Assembly: GCA_019752015.1 (NCBI GenBank)
Contig: JAIEMQ010000011.1
Span: 45,354-109,353, forward strand
DNA from: Cyanobacteriota bacterium
GTDB lineage: Bacteria; Acidobacteriota; Vicinamibacteria; Vicinamibacterales; UBA2999
Direction of reading: 5' to 3'
Length of the DNA stretch: 64,000 nt
A program made the translations under genes and the position numbers. The notes under the pieces were generated by a model. That model did not search any database and was not told the origin of the DNA. It saw nothing but the letters and a program-made list of their open reading frames with translations. Every line of letters begins with the position of its first letter. The stretch's first letter is position 1. Below are positions 26,280 to 34,750 of the stretch, piece after piece.

Positions 26280-27503
26280 ATGTCGCAGCTCTACGAATCC
26301 GTCGTGCTGGCGTTGTCGTCGATCTGGGCCAACAAGCTCCGGTCGCTGCTGACGCTGCTCGGCAACATCGTGGCGGTGTCGTCGATCATCACGGTGGTCG
26401 CGCTGATCACCGGTGTGAACGCCGCGGTGACGGACGCGATCGTCTCCGACCTGGGCGCGGACTCCTTCACGATCCAGCGCATGGGCATCACGCAGAACGA
26501 AGACGACTTCGAGCGGATGCGCAACAACCCGCTGGTGACGCTGGAGGATGCCGAGGCCGTGAAGCGGTTTGCGACGTCGGTGGCGTCGATCATGGCGCAG
26601 GCACGGACCAGCACGCGGGTCGCCTATCGCGATGAGGAGCTGGAGACGGTGCAGGTGCAGGGCGTCAGCGAGGAATATCTCGATTTCGCGACGTTCGACG
26701 CCGAGCAGGGCCGGATGATGACGCCGACCGAGGTGACGCGCAAGCGGCCGGTCACGCTGATCGGCTGGGGCGTGGCCGATCGGCTGTTCAAAGGCGGCGA
26801 TCCCCTCGACAAGCAGATCAGGATCGCCGGCGTGCCGTTCACGGTGGTCGGCGTCAGCAAGAAGAAGGGCGCGCAGTTCGGCCAATCGATGGACGAGTTC
26901 GTGGTGATTCCGCTCGGCCGCTACCAGAAGCTGTTTGGCGCGCGCCAGTCGCTGCAGCTGATGGTCAAGCCGCGCGACGCCACGCTGGCGACCTACGCGC
27001 GCGACGAGGCCCGCGTGGCGCTGCGGGTCGATCGCGGGCTGAAGCCCGGGGCGGCGGACAATTTCGGCATCGTCGCCTCGGATTCGGTGCTCGGCATCTT
27101 CCAGCAGGCGACCGCCGGCATTGCCGTGCTGCTGGTCGGCATCGTCGGTCTGTCGCTGCTGGTCGGCGGCATCGTGATCATGAACATCATGCTGATGGTG
27201 GTCAGCGAGCGGACGCGCGAGATCGGCCTGCGCAAGGCGCTCGGCGCGAAGCGGCGCGACATCATGTCGCAGGTGCTGACCGAATCGATCACGCTGTCGG
27301 TGGTCGGCGGCATCCTCGGCATCGCGCTCGGCGCGCTGTTTTCGACGATCATTTCCTCGCTGACACCGGTGCCGTCGTCGGTGGAGCTGTGGTCGGTCGC
27401 GCTCGGCGTGGTGATCACCGCCGCCGTCGGATTGTTCTTTGGCTGGATGCCGGCGCGACGCGCCGCGACGCTCGATCCGATTGAAGCGCTGAGGCGCGAG
27501 TAA
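26280..27503 (+). CDS. MacB/FtsX-type ABC permease, first copy
   Basis: A 407-residue protein with one N-terminal helix (about 20-45), a periplasmic MacB-like core (45-275) and three C-terminal helices. The FtsX signature is MVVSERTREIGLRKALGAKRRDI, and the C-terminus has ARRAATLDPIEALRRE. It lacks the fused ATP-binding domain of classical MacB. It follows the adaptor gene and precedes a paralogue, so the two permeases could form a heterodimer. Confidence 0.92.
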   Translation: MSQLYESVVLALSSIWANKLRSLLTLLGNIVAVSSIITVVALITGVNAAVTDAIVSDLGADSFTIQRMGITQNEDDFERMRNNPLVTLEDAEAVKRFATSVASIMAQARTSTRVAYRDEELETVQVQGVSEEYLDFATFDAEQGRMMTPTEVTRKRPVTLIGWGVADRLFKGGDPLDKQIRIAGVPFTVVGVSKKKGAQFGQSMDEFVVIPLGRYQKLFGARQSLQLMVKPRDATLATYARDEARVALRVDRGLKPGAADNFGIVASDSVLGIFQQATAGIAVLLVGIVGLSLLVGGIVIMNIMLMVVSERTREIGLRKALGAKRRDIMSQVLTESITLSVVGGILGIALGALFSTIISSLTPVPSSVELWSVALGVVITAAVGLFFGWMPARRAATLDPIEALRRE

Positions 27504-27534
27504 GGCCACAGCAGGCACCGAAAGCACAGAACGA

Positions 27535-28833
27535 ATGGCGACGTTGACGAAACAGTTCGCGCTGCTGGGCGAGACGGCGGCGATGGCGTTCGACACGCTG
27601 CGCAGCAACAAGATGCGCTCGGCGCTGACGGTGCTCGGCGTGGTGATCGGCGTGACGTCGATCGTCGGCATGACGTCGCTGATCCGCGGCTTCGACTCGT
27701 CGCTGCGCGCCTCGATCAACACCCTCGGCCCGAACACGATCTTCGTCCAGAAGGCGGGCATTGCCAGTTTCTCGTCCGGCGCATCGTTCATGGAACTGAT
27801 GCGGCGGCCCACCATCACCGCCGACGACATGACGGCGATCGAGCGGATGTCGACGACGGTCGGGATGGTGGACCTCTGGCTCGGCGGCGGCGGGCCCGGC
27901 AGCCAGGAGGCGATCCAGCGCGTCTTCTACCGCGGCGAGCGCACGCGGCCGATGCCGATCATGGGCACTACCGAGCGCTACATCGACATCAATTTCGCGA
28001 AGATGTACGCCGGCCGTTCCTTCACGCAGCAGGAAGTGCAGCGCACCCGTCAGGTGGCCGTTGTCGGCTGGGGCGTGTATCTCGCGCTGTTCGAGAAGCG
28101 CGGCATCGATCCGATCGGCAAGCAAGTCCGTGTCGGCGGCGCCGAGTACACGATCATCGGCGTGGTCGAGACACGGCCCTCGCCGTTGCCGGGCGCCGAC
28201 GATTTCGCGATCATTCCCTACACGGTGTTCCGCAAACAATTTGGCAACGAGAAGAACCAGCGGGGACCGTTCGGCATTCCGTCGATGGTCGCGGTGCTGC
28301 CCAAGGAAGGCGTGTCGCGCGAAGAAGCGATGACCGAGATCGAGACGATCATGCGCATCCGGCACGGGCTGACGCTCGACAAGCCGAACGATTTCGATCT
28401 CGTGACGTCGGATGCGATCCTCGCGGTGTGGGATCAGATCTCGGCGGCGATCCTGCTGTCGCTGGTCGTGATTTCGTCGATCGCGCTGATGGTCGGCGGC
28501 ATCGGCGTGATGGCGATCATGACGATCTCGGTGACGGAGCGCACCCGCGAGATCGGCGTCCGGCTGGCGATCGGCGCGCGGCGGCGCGAGATTCTCGTGC
28601 AGTTCCTGATCGAGGCCGCGGTGCTGACCAGCGTCGGCGGGCTCCTCGGCGTGCTGGGCGGCAGCGCGATCGGCCTGATCGTCAACGTGTTCTCGGGATT
28701 TCCGGTGTCGCTGCCGTGGTGGTCATTCGCCCTGGGTCTTGGATTTTCCGCCTCGATCGGCATCTTTTTCGGAATGCTCCCGGCGTGGCGCGCCTCGCGT
28801 CTCGATCCGATAGAAGCTCTTCGATACGAATAG
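27535..28833 (+). CDS. MacB/FtsX-type ABC permease, second copy
   Basis: A 432-residue paralogue of the preceding permease with the same layout: first helix near 25-45, large periplasmic domain, and C-terminal helices with TISVTERTREIGVRLAIGARRREI and RASRLDPIEALRYE. It starts 31 nt after the first permease. No nucleotide-binding subunit is encoded next to it, so the ATPase must be elsewhere. Confidence 0.92.
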   Translation: MATLTKQFALLGETAAMAFDTLRSNKMRSALTVLGVVIGVTSIVGMTSLIRGFDSSLRASINTLGPNTIFVQKAGIASFSSGASFMELMRRPTITADDMTAIERMSTTVGMVDLWLGGGGPGSQEAIQRVFYRGERTRPMPIMGTTERYIDINFAKMYAGRSFTQQEVQRTRQVAVVGWGVYLALFEKRGIDPIGKQVRVGGAEYTIIGVVETRPSPLPGADDFAIIPYTVFRKQFGNEKNQRGPFGIPSMVAVLPKEGVSREEAMTEIETIMRIRHGLTLDKPNDFDLVTSDAILAVWDQISAAILLSLVVISSIALMVGGIGVMAIMTISVTERTREIGVRLAIGARRREILVQFLIEAAVLTSVGGLLGVLGGSAIGLIVNVFSGFPVSLPWWSFALGLGFSASIGIFFGMLPAWRASRLDPIEALRYE

Positions 28834-28859
28834 TCGCGCGGGTGTATAGTGCGCCCTAT

Positions 28860-28879
28860 CGGGGGTCTGTGAGCCCCCG
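28860..28879 (+). other. GC hairpin before the EF-G paralogue
   Basis: CGGGGG and CCCCCG flank a short loop (GTCTGTGAG region), 14 nt before the start codon and next to the GGGAGGG ribosome-binding site. A TATAGT (-10-like) lies at 28845-28850 without a convincing -35. It may end the permease transcript or tune fusA2 translation. Confidence 0.45.
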
Positions 28880-28893
28880 GGAGGGTCCCGCCT

Positions 28894-30987
28894 ATGAAGG
28901 TCTATGACGCTGCCAGCATCCGCAACGTGGCTGTAGTCGGTCACGGCGGATCTGGCAAGACACAACTGGTGTCGGCCTTGTTGTTCGACGCCGGTATGGT
29001 GAACCGGCTCGGCAAGGTCGACGAAGGCAACACCGTCACGGATTACGACGAAGAAGAAATCGCCCGCAAGCACACGTTGTCCGCGAGCCTCGCCTACGCG
29101 GAATGGAACAAGACCAAGATCAACCTGATCGACACGCCGGGCTTCGGCAACTTCTTTGCCGATGCGCGCGCGGCGATTCACGTCGCGGACGGCGCGCTGA
29201 TCGTCGTCGACGCCGTCGCCGGCGTTGAAGTGCAGACCGAGAAGGCCTGGGCGGCGTGCGAGGAACAGCAGCTGCCGCGGCTGATCGTGCTCAACCGCCT
29301 GGATCGCGAGCGCGCCTCGCTGGCGCGGACGCTGGAGTCGCTGCGGCTGACGCTCAATCGCACCATCATTCCACTCCAGTTGCCGATCGGCGAGGAACGC
29401 GCCTTCACCGGCATCGTCGATCTCGTGTCGATGAAGGCATTCACCACGGCGGGCGACGGCTCGGGCAAGGTCAGCGAAGGCGCGGTGCCCGCGAACCTCG
29501 CGGACCAGGCCACCGCGGCGCGCGACGCGCTGATCGAAATGGTGGCCGAGGCCGACGAAGCGCTGATGGAGAAATTCTTCGAGGCGGGCACGCTGACGCA
29601 GGAAGAACTGATCAAGGGCCTCGCCTCCGCGACCCGCGCCGCGAAGATTTATCCGCTGGTCTGCACGTCGGGCGCGGCGAACATCGGCGCGCAGGCGCTG
29701 ATGGACGCGATCCTCGCCTACCTGCCGTCGCCGGCGGATCGTCCGTTCAACGCGATCGCCAACAGCGAGACGGTGTCGAAGCCGGCCGACGAGAAAGCGC
29801 CGTACGCCGCCTTCGTCTGGAAGACCGTGGCCGATCAGTTCGCGGGCCGCATCACGATGTTCCGCGTCTACCAGGGATGCCTGAAGGCGGATTCGACGGT
29901 GACCAACGCGACGCAGGGCACGCAGGACCGCCTGGGCCACCTGATCGCGCTGCAGGGCAAGACCCCGACCAACGTGCCGGAGCTCAAGGCCGGCGACATG
30001 GGCGCCGTGGCCAAACTGAAGGACACCAAGACCAACGACACGATTGCCGACAAGGCCGCCGGGATCACATTCGCCAGGATCCCGTTCCCCGAGCCGGTGC
30101 TGTCCTACGCCATCGAGCCGAAGAGCCGCGGCGACGAAGACAAGATCGGCACCGCGATGCATCGCCTCGAGGAAGAGGATTCGACGATCAAGTACCACCG
30201 CGATCCGCAGACCCACGAGCTGCTGCTCGCCGGCCAGGGCCAGATGCACATCGAGGTCACGGTCGCGAAGCTGAAGCGCCGCTTCGGCGTCGAGGTGCTG
30301 CTGAAACCGCCGCGCATCCCGTATCGCGAGACCATCACCGCGCGCGTCGAGGCGCACGGCCGCCACAAGAAGCAGACCGGCGGCCACGGTCAGTTCGGCG
30401 ACTGCAAGATCAGGATGGAGCCGCTGCCGCGCGGCAGCGAATTCGAGTTCGTCGACGAGATCCGCGGCGGCGCCATCCCGCGCGGCTTCATTCCCGCGGT
30501 CGAAAAGGGCATCCAGGAATCGCGCGTGCGCGGCTATCTCGCCGGCTTCCCGGTCGTCGATTTCCGCGTCGCGCTCTACGACGGCTCATATCACGACGTC
30601 GACTCGAACGAACTGTCGTTCAAGACCGCGGGCTGGCTGGCGTTCAAGGACGGCATGTCGCGCGCCAAGCCGACGCTGCTCGAGCCGATCATGAACATCG
30701 AGGTCTACACGCCGGGCGACAACGCCGGCGACCTGATGGGCGATCTCAACGGCCGCCGCGGCCGCATTTCAGGCATGGAAGCGCGCGGCTCGACGACCGT
30801 GATCAAGGCACAGGTGCCGATGTCGGAGATGCTGACCTACGAGCAGCACCTGACGTCGGTCACCGGCGGACGCGGCTCGTATCACATGGAGTATTCGCAC
30901 TACGACGAAGTGCCGAGCCACCTGCAGACGAAGATCATCGCCGCGTCGAAGGCCGAACGAGGCCAGGCGGTCGAGGAGCCGGCCTGA
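28894..30987 (+). CDS. Elongation factor G paralogue (EF-G2-like GTPase)
   Basis: A 697-residue translational GTPase. G1 is GHGGSGKT (17-24), G3 is DTPGFGNF (His of DTPGH replaced by Phe) and G4 is NRLD instead of NKMD. EF-G domains II-V follow, with KQTGGHGQFGDCKIR and GRISGMEARG. It is divergent from the main EF-G at 52058-54169. Paralogues of this type (often called FusA2) are common in Acidobacteriota and Deltaproteobacteria-like genomes, with unclear roles in elongation or recycling. It stands alone, behind a strong GGGAGG site. Confidence 0.9.
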   Translation: MKVYDAASIRNVAVVGHGGSGKTQLVSALLFDAGMVNRLGKVDEGNTVTDYDEEEIARKHTLSASLAYAEWNKTKINLIDTPGFGNFFADARAAIHVADGALIVVDAVAGVEVQTEKAWAACEEQQLPRLIVLNRLDRERASLARTLESLRLTLNRTIIPLQLPIGEERAFTGIVDLVSMKAFTTAGDGSGKVSEGAVPANLADQATAARDALIEMVAEADEALMEKFFEAGTLTQEELIKGLASATRAAKIYPLVCTSGAANIGAQALMDAILAYLPSPADRPFNAIANSETVSKPADEKAPYAAFVWKTVADQFAGRITMFRVYQGCLKADSTVTNATQGTQDRLGHLIALQGKTPTNVPELKAGDMGAVAKLKDTKTNDTIADKAAGITFARIPFPEPVLSYAIEPKSRGDEDKIGTAMHRLEEEDSTIKYHRDPQTHELLLAGQGQMHIEVTVAKLKRRFGVEVLLKPPRIPYRETITARVEAHGRHKKQTGGHGQFGDCKIRMEPLPRGSEFEFVDEIRGGAIPRGFIPAVEKGIQESRVRGYLAGFPVVDFRVALYDGSYHDVDSNELSFKTAGWLAFKDGMSRAKPTLLEPIMNIEVYTPGDNAGDLMGDLNGRRGRISGMEARGSTTVIKAQVPMSEMLTYEQHLTSVTGGRGSYHMEYSHYDEVPSHLQTKIIAASKAERGQAVEEPA

Positions 30988-30989
30988 CG

Positions 30990-31076
30990 ATTTCAGATCT
31001 CAGATCTCAGATTTCAGATTGATTTGTCGATCTGAGATCTGAGATCAATCATCAACCTGAAATCTGCAATCCCAAA
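30990..31076. repeat. ATCTCAGATC repeats forming a long inverted repeat between convergent genes
   Basis: GATTTCAGATCTCAGATCTCAG on one side and GATCTGAGATCTGAGATC on the other, followed by CTGAAATCTGCAATCCC. The unit spacing is 7 nt and many units are themselves palindromic. It can fold as a long hairpin in both transcripts, so it may act as a two-way terminator between the EF-G paralogue and the carbonic anhydrase. The latter's last codons lie inside it. Confidence 0.9.
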
Positions 31077-31648
31077 TCGGTTATCAGTCCGTCCTTGAGT
31101 CCGTAGATCCAGCCGTGTAGTTCGACCTGATGCCCGCGACGCCATGCGTCCTGCACGATCGTGGTGCGCGCGACGTTCTGCGCCTGATCGATCACGTTCA
31201 GCTCGCACAGCTTGTCGACGCGCGCGTCGAAGGTCGGCATGGCCTCGAGCTTCACTTCGTGCGCGCGGGCGACGTCCTGGACGTGGCGCAGCCAGTTGTC
31301 GATCAGGCCGTGCTGATCCTTCTCGAGCGCGGCGCGGATGCCGCCGCAGCCGTAATGGCCGCACACGATGACATGCTTCACTTTCAGGACGTCGATCGCG
31401 AACTGCAGCACCGACAGGCAGTTCAAATCGGTGTGCACGACGACATTGGCGACGTTGCGATGAACGAACAGCTCGCCCGGATCGAGGCCGACGATCTCGT
31501 TGGCCGGGACGCGGCTGTCGGAGCAGCCGATCCACAGGAATTCAGGCGCCTGCTGCTTCTCGAGCCGCGTGAAGAACGTCGGATCGCGCCCGACGCGATC
31601 GGCGGCCCATTGACGGTTGTTCTGGAGGAGCGAATCGAGGGCAGGCAT
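31052..31648 (-). CDS. can: Beta-carbonic anhydrase
   Basis: A 198-residue cytoplasmic zinc enzyme converting CO2 and bicarbonate. Zinc ligands C42, H98 and C101, with the D44/R46 dyad of CSDSR and HYGCGG, are all present; ELFVHRNVAN is the family motif. Length is close to the usual 200-220 residues. The C-terminal tail (about the last eight residues, DLGLQISG) is encoded by the intergenic repeat array. It is transcribed alone, convergent with the EF-G paralogue and divergent from the spermidine-synthase-like gene. Confidence 0.94.
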   Translation of the reverse strand: MPALDSLLQNNRQWAADRVGRDPTFFTRLEKQQAPEFLWIGCSDSRVPANEIVGLDPGELFVHRNVANVVVHTDLNCLSVLQFAIDVLKVKHVIVCGHYGCGGIRAALEKDQHGLIDNWLRHVQDVARAHEVKLEAMPTFDARVDKLCELNVIDQAQNVARTTIVQDAWRRGHQVELHGWIYGLKDGLITDLGLQISG

Positions 31649-31711
31649 CCCTGAGATTCTGCCATGTCCGGCGGTAACGGCATACCCGGCAACGGCCGAT
31701 AAGACGCGCGC

Positions 31712-33952
31712 ATGTTATGGACGGCACGAGCGGCCTCGTTCCTGGCGGCCACCAGCCTGTTTCTCCTGCAGCCGCTCGTCGCGCGCGCGCTGGTTCCTCT
31801 CTACGGCGGCACGTCGTGGATCTGGATCGCGGTCTCCGTATTTTTCCAGCTGGCGCTGATCCTCGGCTACTTCGCGGCCACCAAGCTTAGCGTCCAGGGG
31901 CGCGCCCGGCTCCACGCCCGCGTCAGCGCGCTGACCCTCGTCCTCGCGCCCGCCGGATTCTGGCTGCTCTACCGGCGAACCACGTTCGACGCGCTGCCCG
32001 CGGAGTTCGCGGTCTTCCTGCACCTGCTGCTCACCGTCGGCGTGCTGGCGGTGTATCTCGCGATGGCATCGCCGCTGCTGCAGATCGCGATCGAAGGCGA
32101 CGGCCGCATCGACGCGCACAAGTTGTATGCGTGGAGTAACGCGGGCAGCTTGATCGGATTGCTGCTCTACCCGACCGTGATGGAATCGTTCGCCCCGCTG
32201 CGGTGGCAGATGGTGATGGCGCTGTCGCTCGCCGTGGCCGCGGGATTGATGATCTACCGCACGGTCGCGCACGCCGAGGCGTCCGCGGCGCCGCAACAGA
32301 TCGACTGGCAATTTCCGGGACGCGGCCGGGTCGCTTATATCTCGGCGGTCGCGAGCGCGCTGTCGCTGGCGGTGACGACGCGCATGACGGTCGACCTCGG
32401 CGCGCTGCCGCTGCTCTGGGTGCTGCCGCTGGTCATGTTCCTGCTCTCGTACATCGTCGCATTCGGCAATCTCAAGCTGGCACGAACGCTGGCCGCGGCC
32501 GCGCCGGTGGCGCTGGTCATGGCGTGTTACCTGTTTCTCGCCGGCCGCCGCCTGATGTCGCCGCTCGAGATGGTGTTGCTGTGGTGCGGCCTGCTGTTCG
32601 TGATCGAGTGCGGACTGCAGACGCAGATCAAGGCGATCGCGCCGGTCGGCGCCGCGCGCGGCGCGTTCTACGTCACGCTCGCCACCGGCGGCTTCGTGGG
32701 CAGCTTCATCGTCGGCTGGCTGATCCCCTATTACTTCGGCGCCGCGACGCTGCTGGCGTCGGCGCCATTCACCGCACCGGTGCTGAAACCGATCCTCGCG
32801 GCGGACCCGACGCCTGAAGTCGGCTGGTGTCTCGCGGCCGCCGCCTTCGCGCTGGCCAGCACGCAGCGCTGGCAGGCCCGGCAGATCGCCATTGCCGGCG
32901 TCGCGGCGGCCGCGGTGTTGATGTTGATGGCCATCGAGGCGAGCGAGTTGCGGAATATCTTCACCGCCATTGCCATCATCGCCGGCGCCATGGCGATCGC
33001 CTATCTTCCGGCGATTGCCGGCCGGCCATGGTTGTTTGGCGCGGCCATCACGCTGGTCGTGCTGGCGTCTTCGTACGTGGCCGAGGGTTACGCGCGAGAG
33101 ATGTTCCGCACGCGCAACGTTTATGGCGTGCTGTTCGCGCGCGAGTCCCGCGACGGCGCCTTCACCGAGCTGTATCACGGCACCACGCTGCACGGCGCGC
33201 AGCACTCGGCGCGCAACAGCGCCGGCGTCGTCGAGCCGCGCAGCCCGCAGGAAGCGCTGTCCTATTACCACCCCGCCAGCCCCATCGCCGCGGTGTTCAG
33301 GGCGATGAGCGCCACCGGATGCCCGATGCGAGTCGGCATCCTCGGACTCGGCGCCGGCGCGCTCTCCGCATTCGCGCGATCGGGCGACGACTACGAGTTC
33401 TACGAGATCGATCCGGCGGTGATCGACGCGGCGCAGGGCCCGCATTTCTCGTTCGTGCGGGCCGCCCGTGAGCGCGGCGCGCAGATGACGATTCGCGAGG
33501 GTGATGGCCGGCGGCTGCTCGCGCAACGCGCCGGGCCGAAGCTCGACCTGGTGATCTTCGATGCGTTTTCATCCGATTCGGTGCCGGCGCACCTGCTGAC
33601 CATCGAAGCGTTCGAAGCGGCGCGCAGCCAGCTCGCGCCTGGCGGCTATGTCCTTTTCAATACCTCGAATCGCTATTTCGATGTGTATAAAGTCGCCGCA
33701 GCCAATGCCAGGTCCCTCGGCTGGGATCACGCGGTCCGCGTCGGGCAAGAAGAAGACCTTGGCACGCAGGCATCGATCTGGGTGATTACGAGGCCGCCGT
33801 CAACCGAAACGCCAGGCCCTTGCGTCGTCGACGTCCTGCAGCAAAAACAGAAGACGCCGATCCTCGAGCCGGTGTGGAGCGACGATTTCTCCAATCCGCT
33901 GTCGGTGCTGCGACGGCAGGGACTCTGGCGGACGTTGCGCGGCGAGCGCTAA
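31712..33952 (+). CDS. Membrane protein fused to a spermidine-synthase-like methyltransferase fold
   Basis: A 746-residue protein. Residues 1-475 form about 12-13 transmembrane helices. Residues 520-720 form a Rossmann domain with glycine loop GILGLGAGALS, acidic YEIDPAVID, and DLVIFDAFSSDSVPAHLLT, the spermidine synthase/SAM-binding pattern. Such fused proteins are widespread and usually labelled spermidine synthase, but whether they make polyamines is unknown. Its stop overlaps the converging methyltransferase by 3 nt. Confidence 0.85.
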   Translation: MLWTARAASFLAATSLFLLQPLVARALVPLYGGTSWIWIAVSVFFQLALILGYFAATKLSVQGRARLHARVSALTLVLAPAGFWLLYRRTTFDALPAEFAVFLHLLLTVGVLAVYLAMASPLLQIAIEGDGRIDAHKLYAWSNAGSLIGLLLYPTVMESFAPLRWQMVMALSLAVAAGLMIYRTVAHAEASAAPQQIDWQFPGRGRVAYISAVASALSLAVTTRMTVDLGALPLLWVLPLVMFLLSYIVAFGNLKLARTLAAAAPVALVMACYLFLAGRRLMSPLEMVLLWCGLLFVIECGLQTQIKAIAPVGAARGAFYVTLATGGFVGSFIVGWLIPYYFGAATLLASAPFTAPVLKPILAADPTPEVGWCLAAAAFALASTQRWQARQIAIAGVAAAAVLMLMAIEASELRNIFTAIAIIAGAMAIAYLPAIAGRPWLFGAAITLVVLASSYVAEGYAREMFRTRNVYGVLFARESRDGAFTELYHGTTLHGAQHSARNSAGVVEPRSPQEALSYYHPASPIAAVFRAMSATGCPMRVGILGLGAGALSAFARSGDDYEFYEIDPAVIDAAQGPHFSFVRAARERGAQMTIREGDGRRLLAQRAGPKLDLVIFDAFSSDSVPAHLLTIEAFEAARSQLAPGGYVLFNTSNRYFDVYKVAAANARSLGWDHAVRVGQEEDLGTQASIWVITRPPSTETPGPCVVDVLQQKQKTPILEPVWSDDFSNPLSVLRRQGLWRTLRGER

Positions 33953-34551
33953 GCGCGGCGCGCCACCCACGTCGTCATCGAGCGCTGATCGTGGACGACG
34001 GTGGTCTTGATCGGATCGAGCAGCGTCCCGCCAAGCGTTCGCGTCCACGAATCGATCCCCGCCGCATCGACCAGGAAGCGATCAGATCCATCAGGCAATC
34101 GGAAGCGGCCGTTGCCAACTGGAACAACGTCCGACTCAATGCCGATCGTGCTGGCGAGCCGGGCAAAGAAGACGCCGCCGGGCCTCAGCACCCGCCACGT
34201 CTGCCTGAGCATGGTTTCGAAGTGCGACGCATCCTGCGCGAAGTGCAGCACCGCGCTCGCAATCACCACGTCGAACGACCAATCGGCGAACGAGGTTCGC
34301 TCAATCGGCTCGACGCGGAAATCGTGCGCGCGTCCCGGCGCGAGCGCCTCGGCAAGCGTCCGCACCTGCGCGATCGCGTTCGAATCGGCGTCATTGCCGG
34401 ACACGTCGTAGCCGTTTCGCAGCAAGTAGACGAGATTGCGTCCGCCGCCGCATCCGGCATCGAACACGCGCATCCCCGGCACGATGCGGCCGCGCAACAG
34501 CTGATCGAACACGTAGATGTCGATGTTGCCGAACTGATCCTGCAGGGTCAC
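33949..34551 (-). CDS. Class I SAM-dependent methyltransferase
   Basis: A 200-residue protein from the GTG at 34551 (VTLQDQFGNIDIYVFDQLLRGRI), which looks like the natural start for this methyltransferase subgroup. Motif I is VFDAGCGGGRN, the acidic residue is in VSGNDAD, and a later motif is FDVVIASAVLHFAQD. The frame is open back to another GTG at 34620; that extra segment is GT-rich and encoded by GGTTCCA repeats, so it is probably not native. Substrate unknown. It follows the GNAT gene after a 199-nt gap. Confidence 0.82.
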   Translation of the reverse strand: MTLQDQFGNIDIYVFDQLLRGRIVPGMRVFDAGCGGGRNLVYLLRNGYDVSGNDADSNAIAQVRTLAEALAPGRAHDFRVEPIERTSFADWSFDVVIASAVLHFAQDASHFETMLRQTWRVLRPGGVFFARLASTIGIESDVVPVGNGRFRLPDGSDRFLVDAAGIDSWTRTLGGTLLDPIKTTVVHDQRSMTTWVARRA

Positions 34552-34560
34552 GCGGTCAAG

Positions 34561-34750
34561 GGTTCCAGGGGTTCCAATGGTTCCAGAGGTTCCAAAGGCA
34601 TCGTTCTTAACGGGTTCCACATGTTGCCGGGATGTCGTAGCTCATCACGCGGGACCGCCTGTCCTGCTTCAGTTGCCCAGATGATAGCTGCGAACAATGT
34701 CACGAGCATGATCGAGTTTACGACGAGGAACCTGGAACCCAGTTGGAACC
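34561..34750. repeat. Paired GGTTCCA and TGGAACC arrays around the methyltransferase leader
   Basis: About four GGTTCCA units at 34561-34596 and three GGAACC units at 34727-34750 face each other as an inverted pair over about 130 nt. Read on the minus strand, the first array would encode the pattern GT-x-GT-x-GT. The DNA between the arrays contains no convincing gene. Confidence 0.8.

Noticed and set aside
28820..28850. Promoter before the EF-G paralogue (TATAGT)
   Set aside because: No acceptable -35 at 16-18 nt; left as a remark only.
28723..30387. 554-residue minus-strand ORF opposite the EF-G paralogue
   Set aside because: Antisense shadow; low-information composition.
31715..33526. 603-residue minus-strand ORF inside the spermidine-synthase-like gene
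   Set aside because: Arg/Glu/Gln-rich composition typical of the antisense frame of GC-rich DNA; the plus-strand protein has clear domains.
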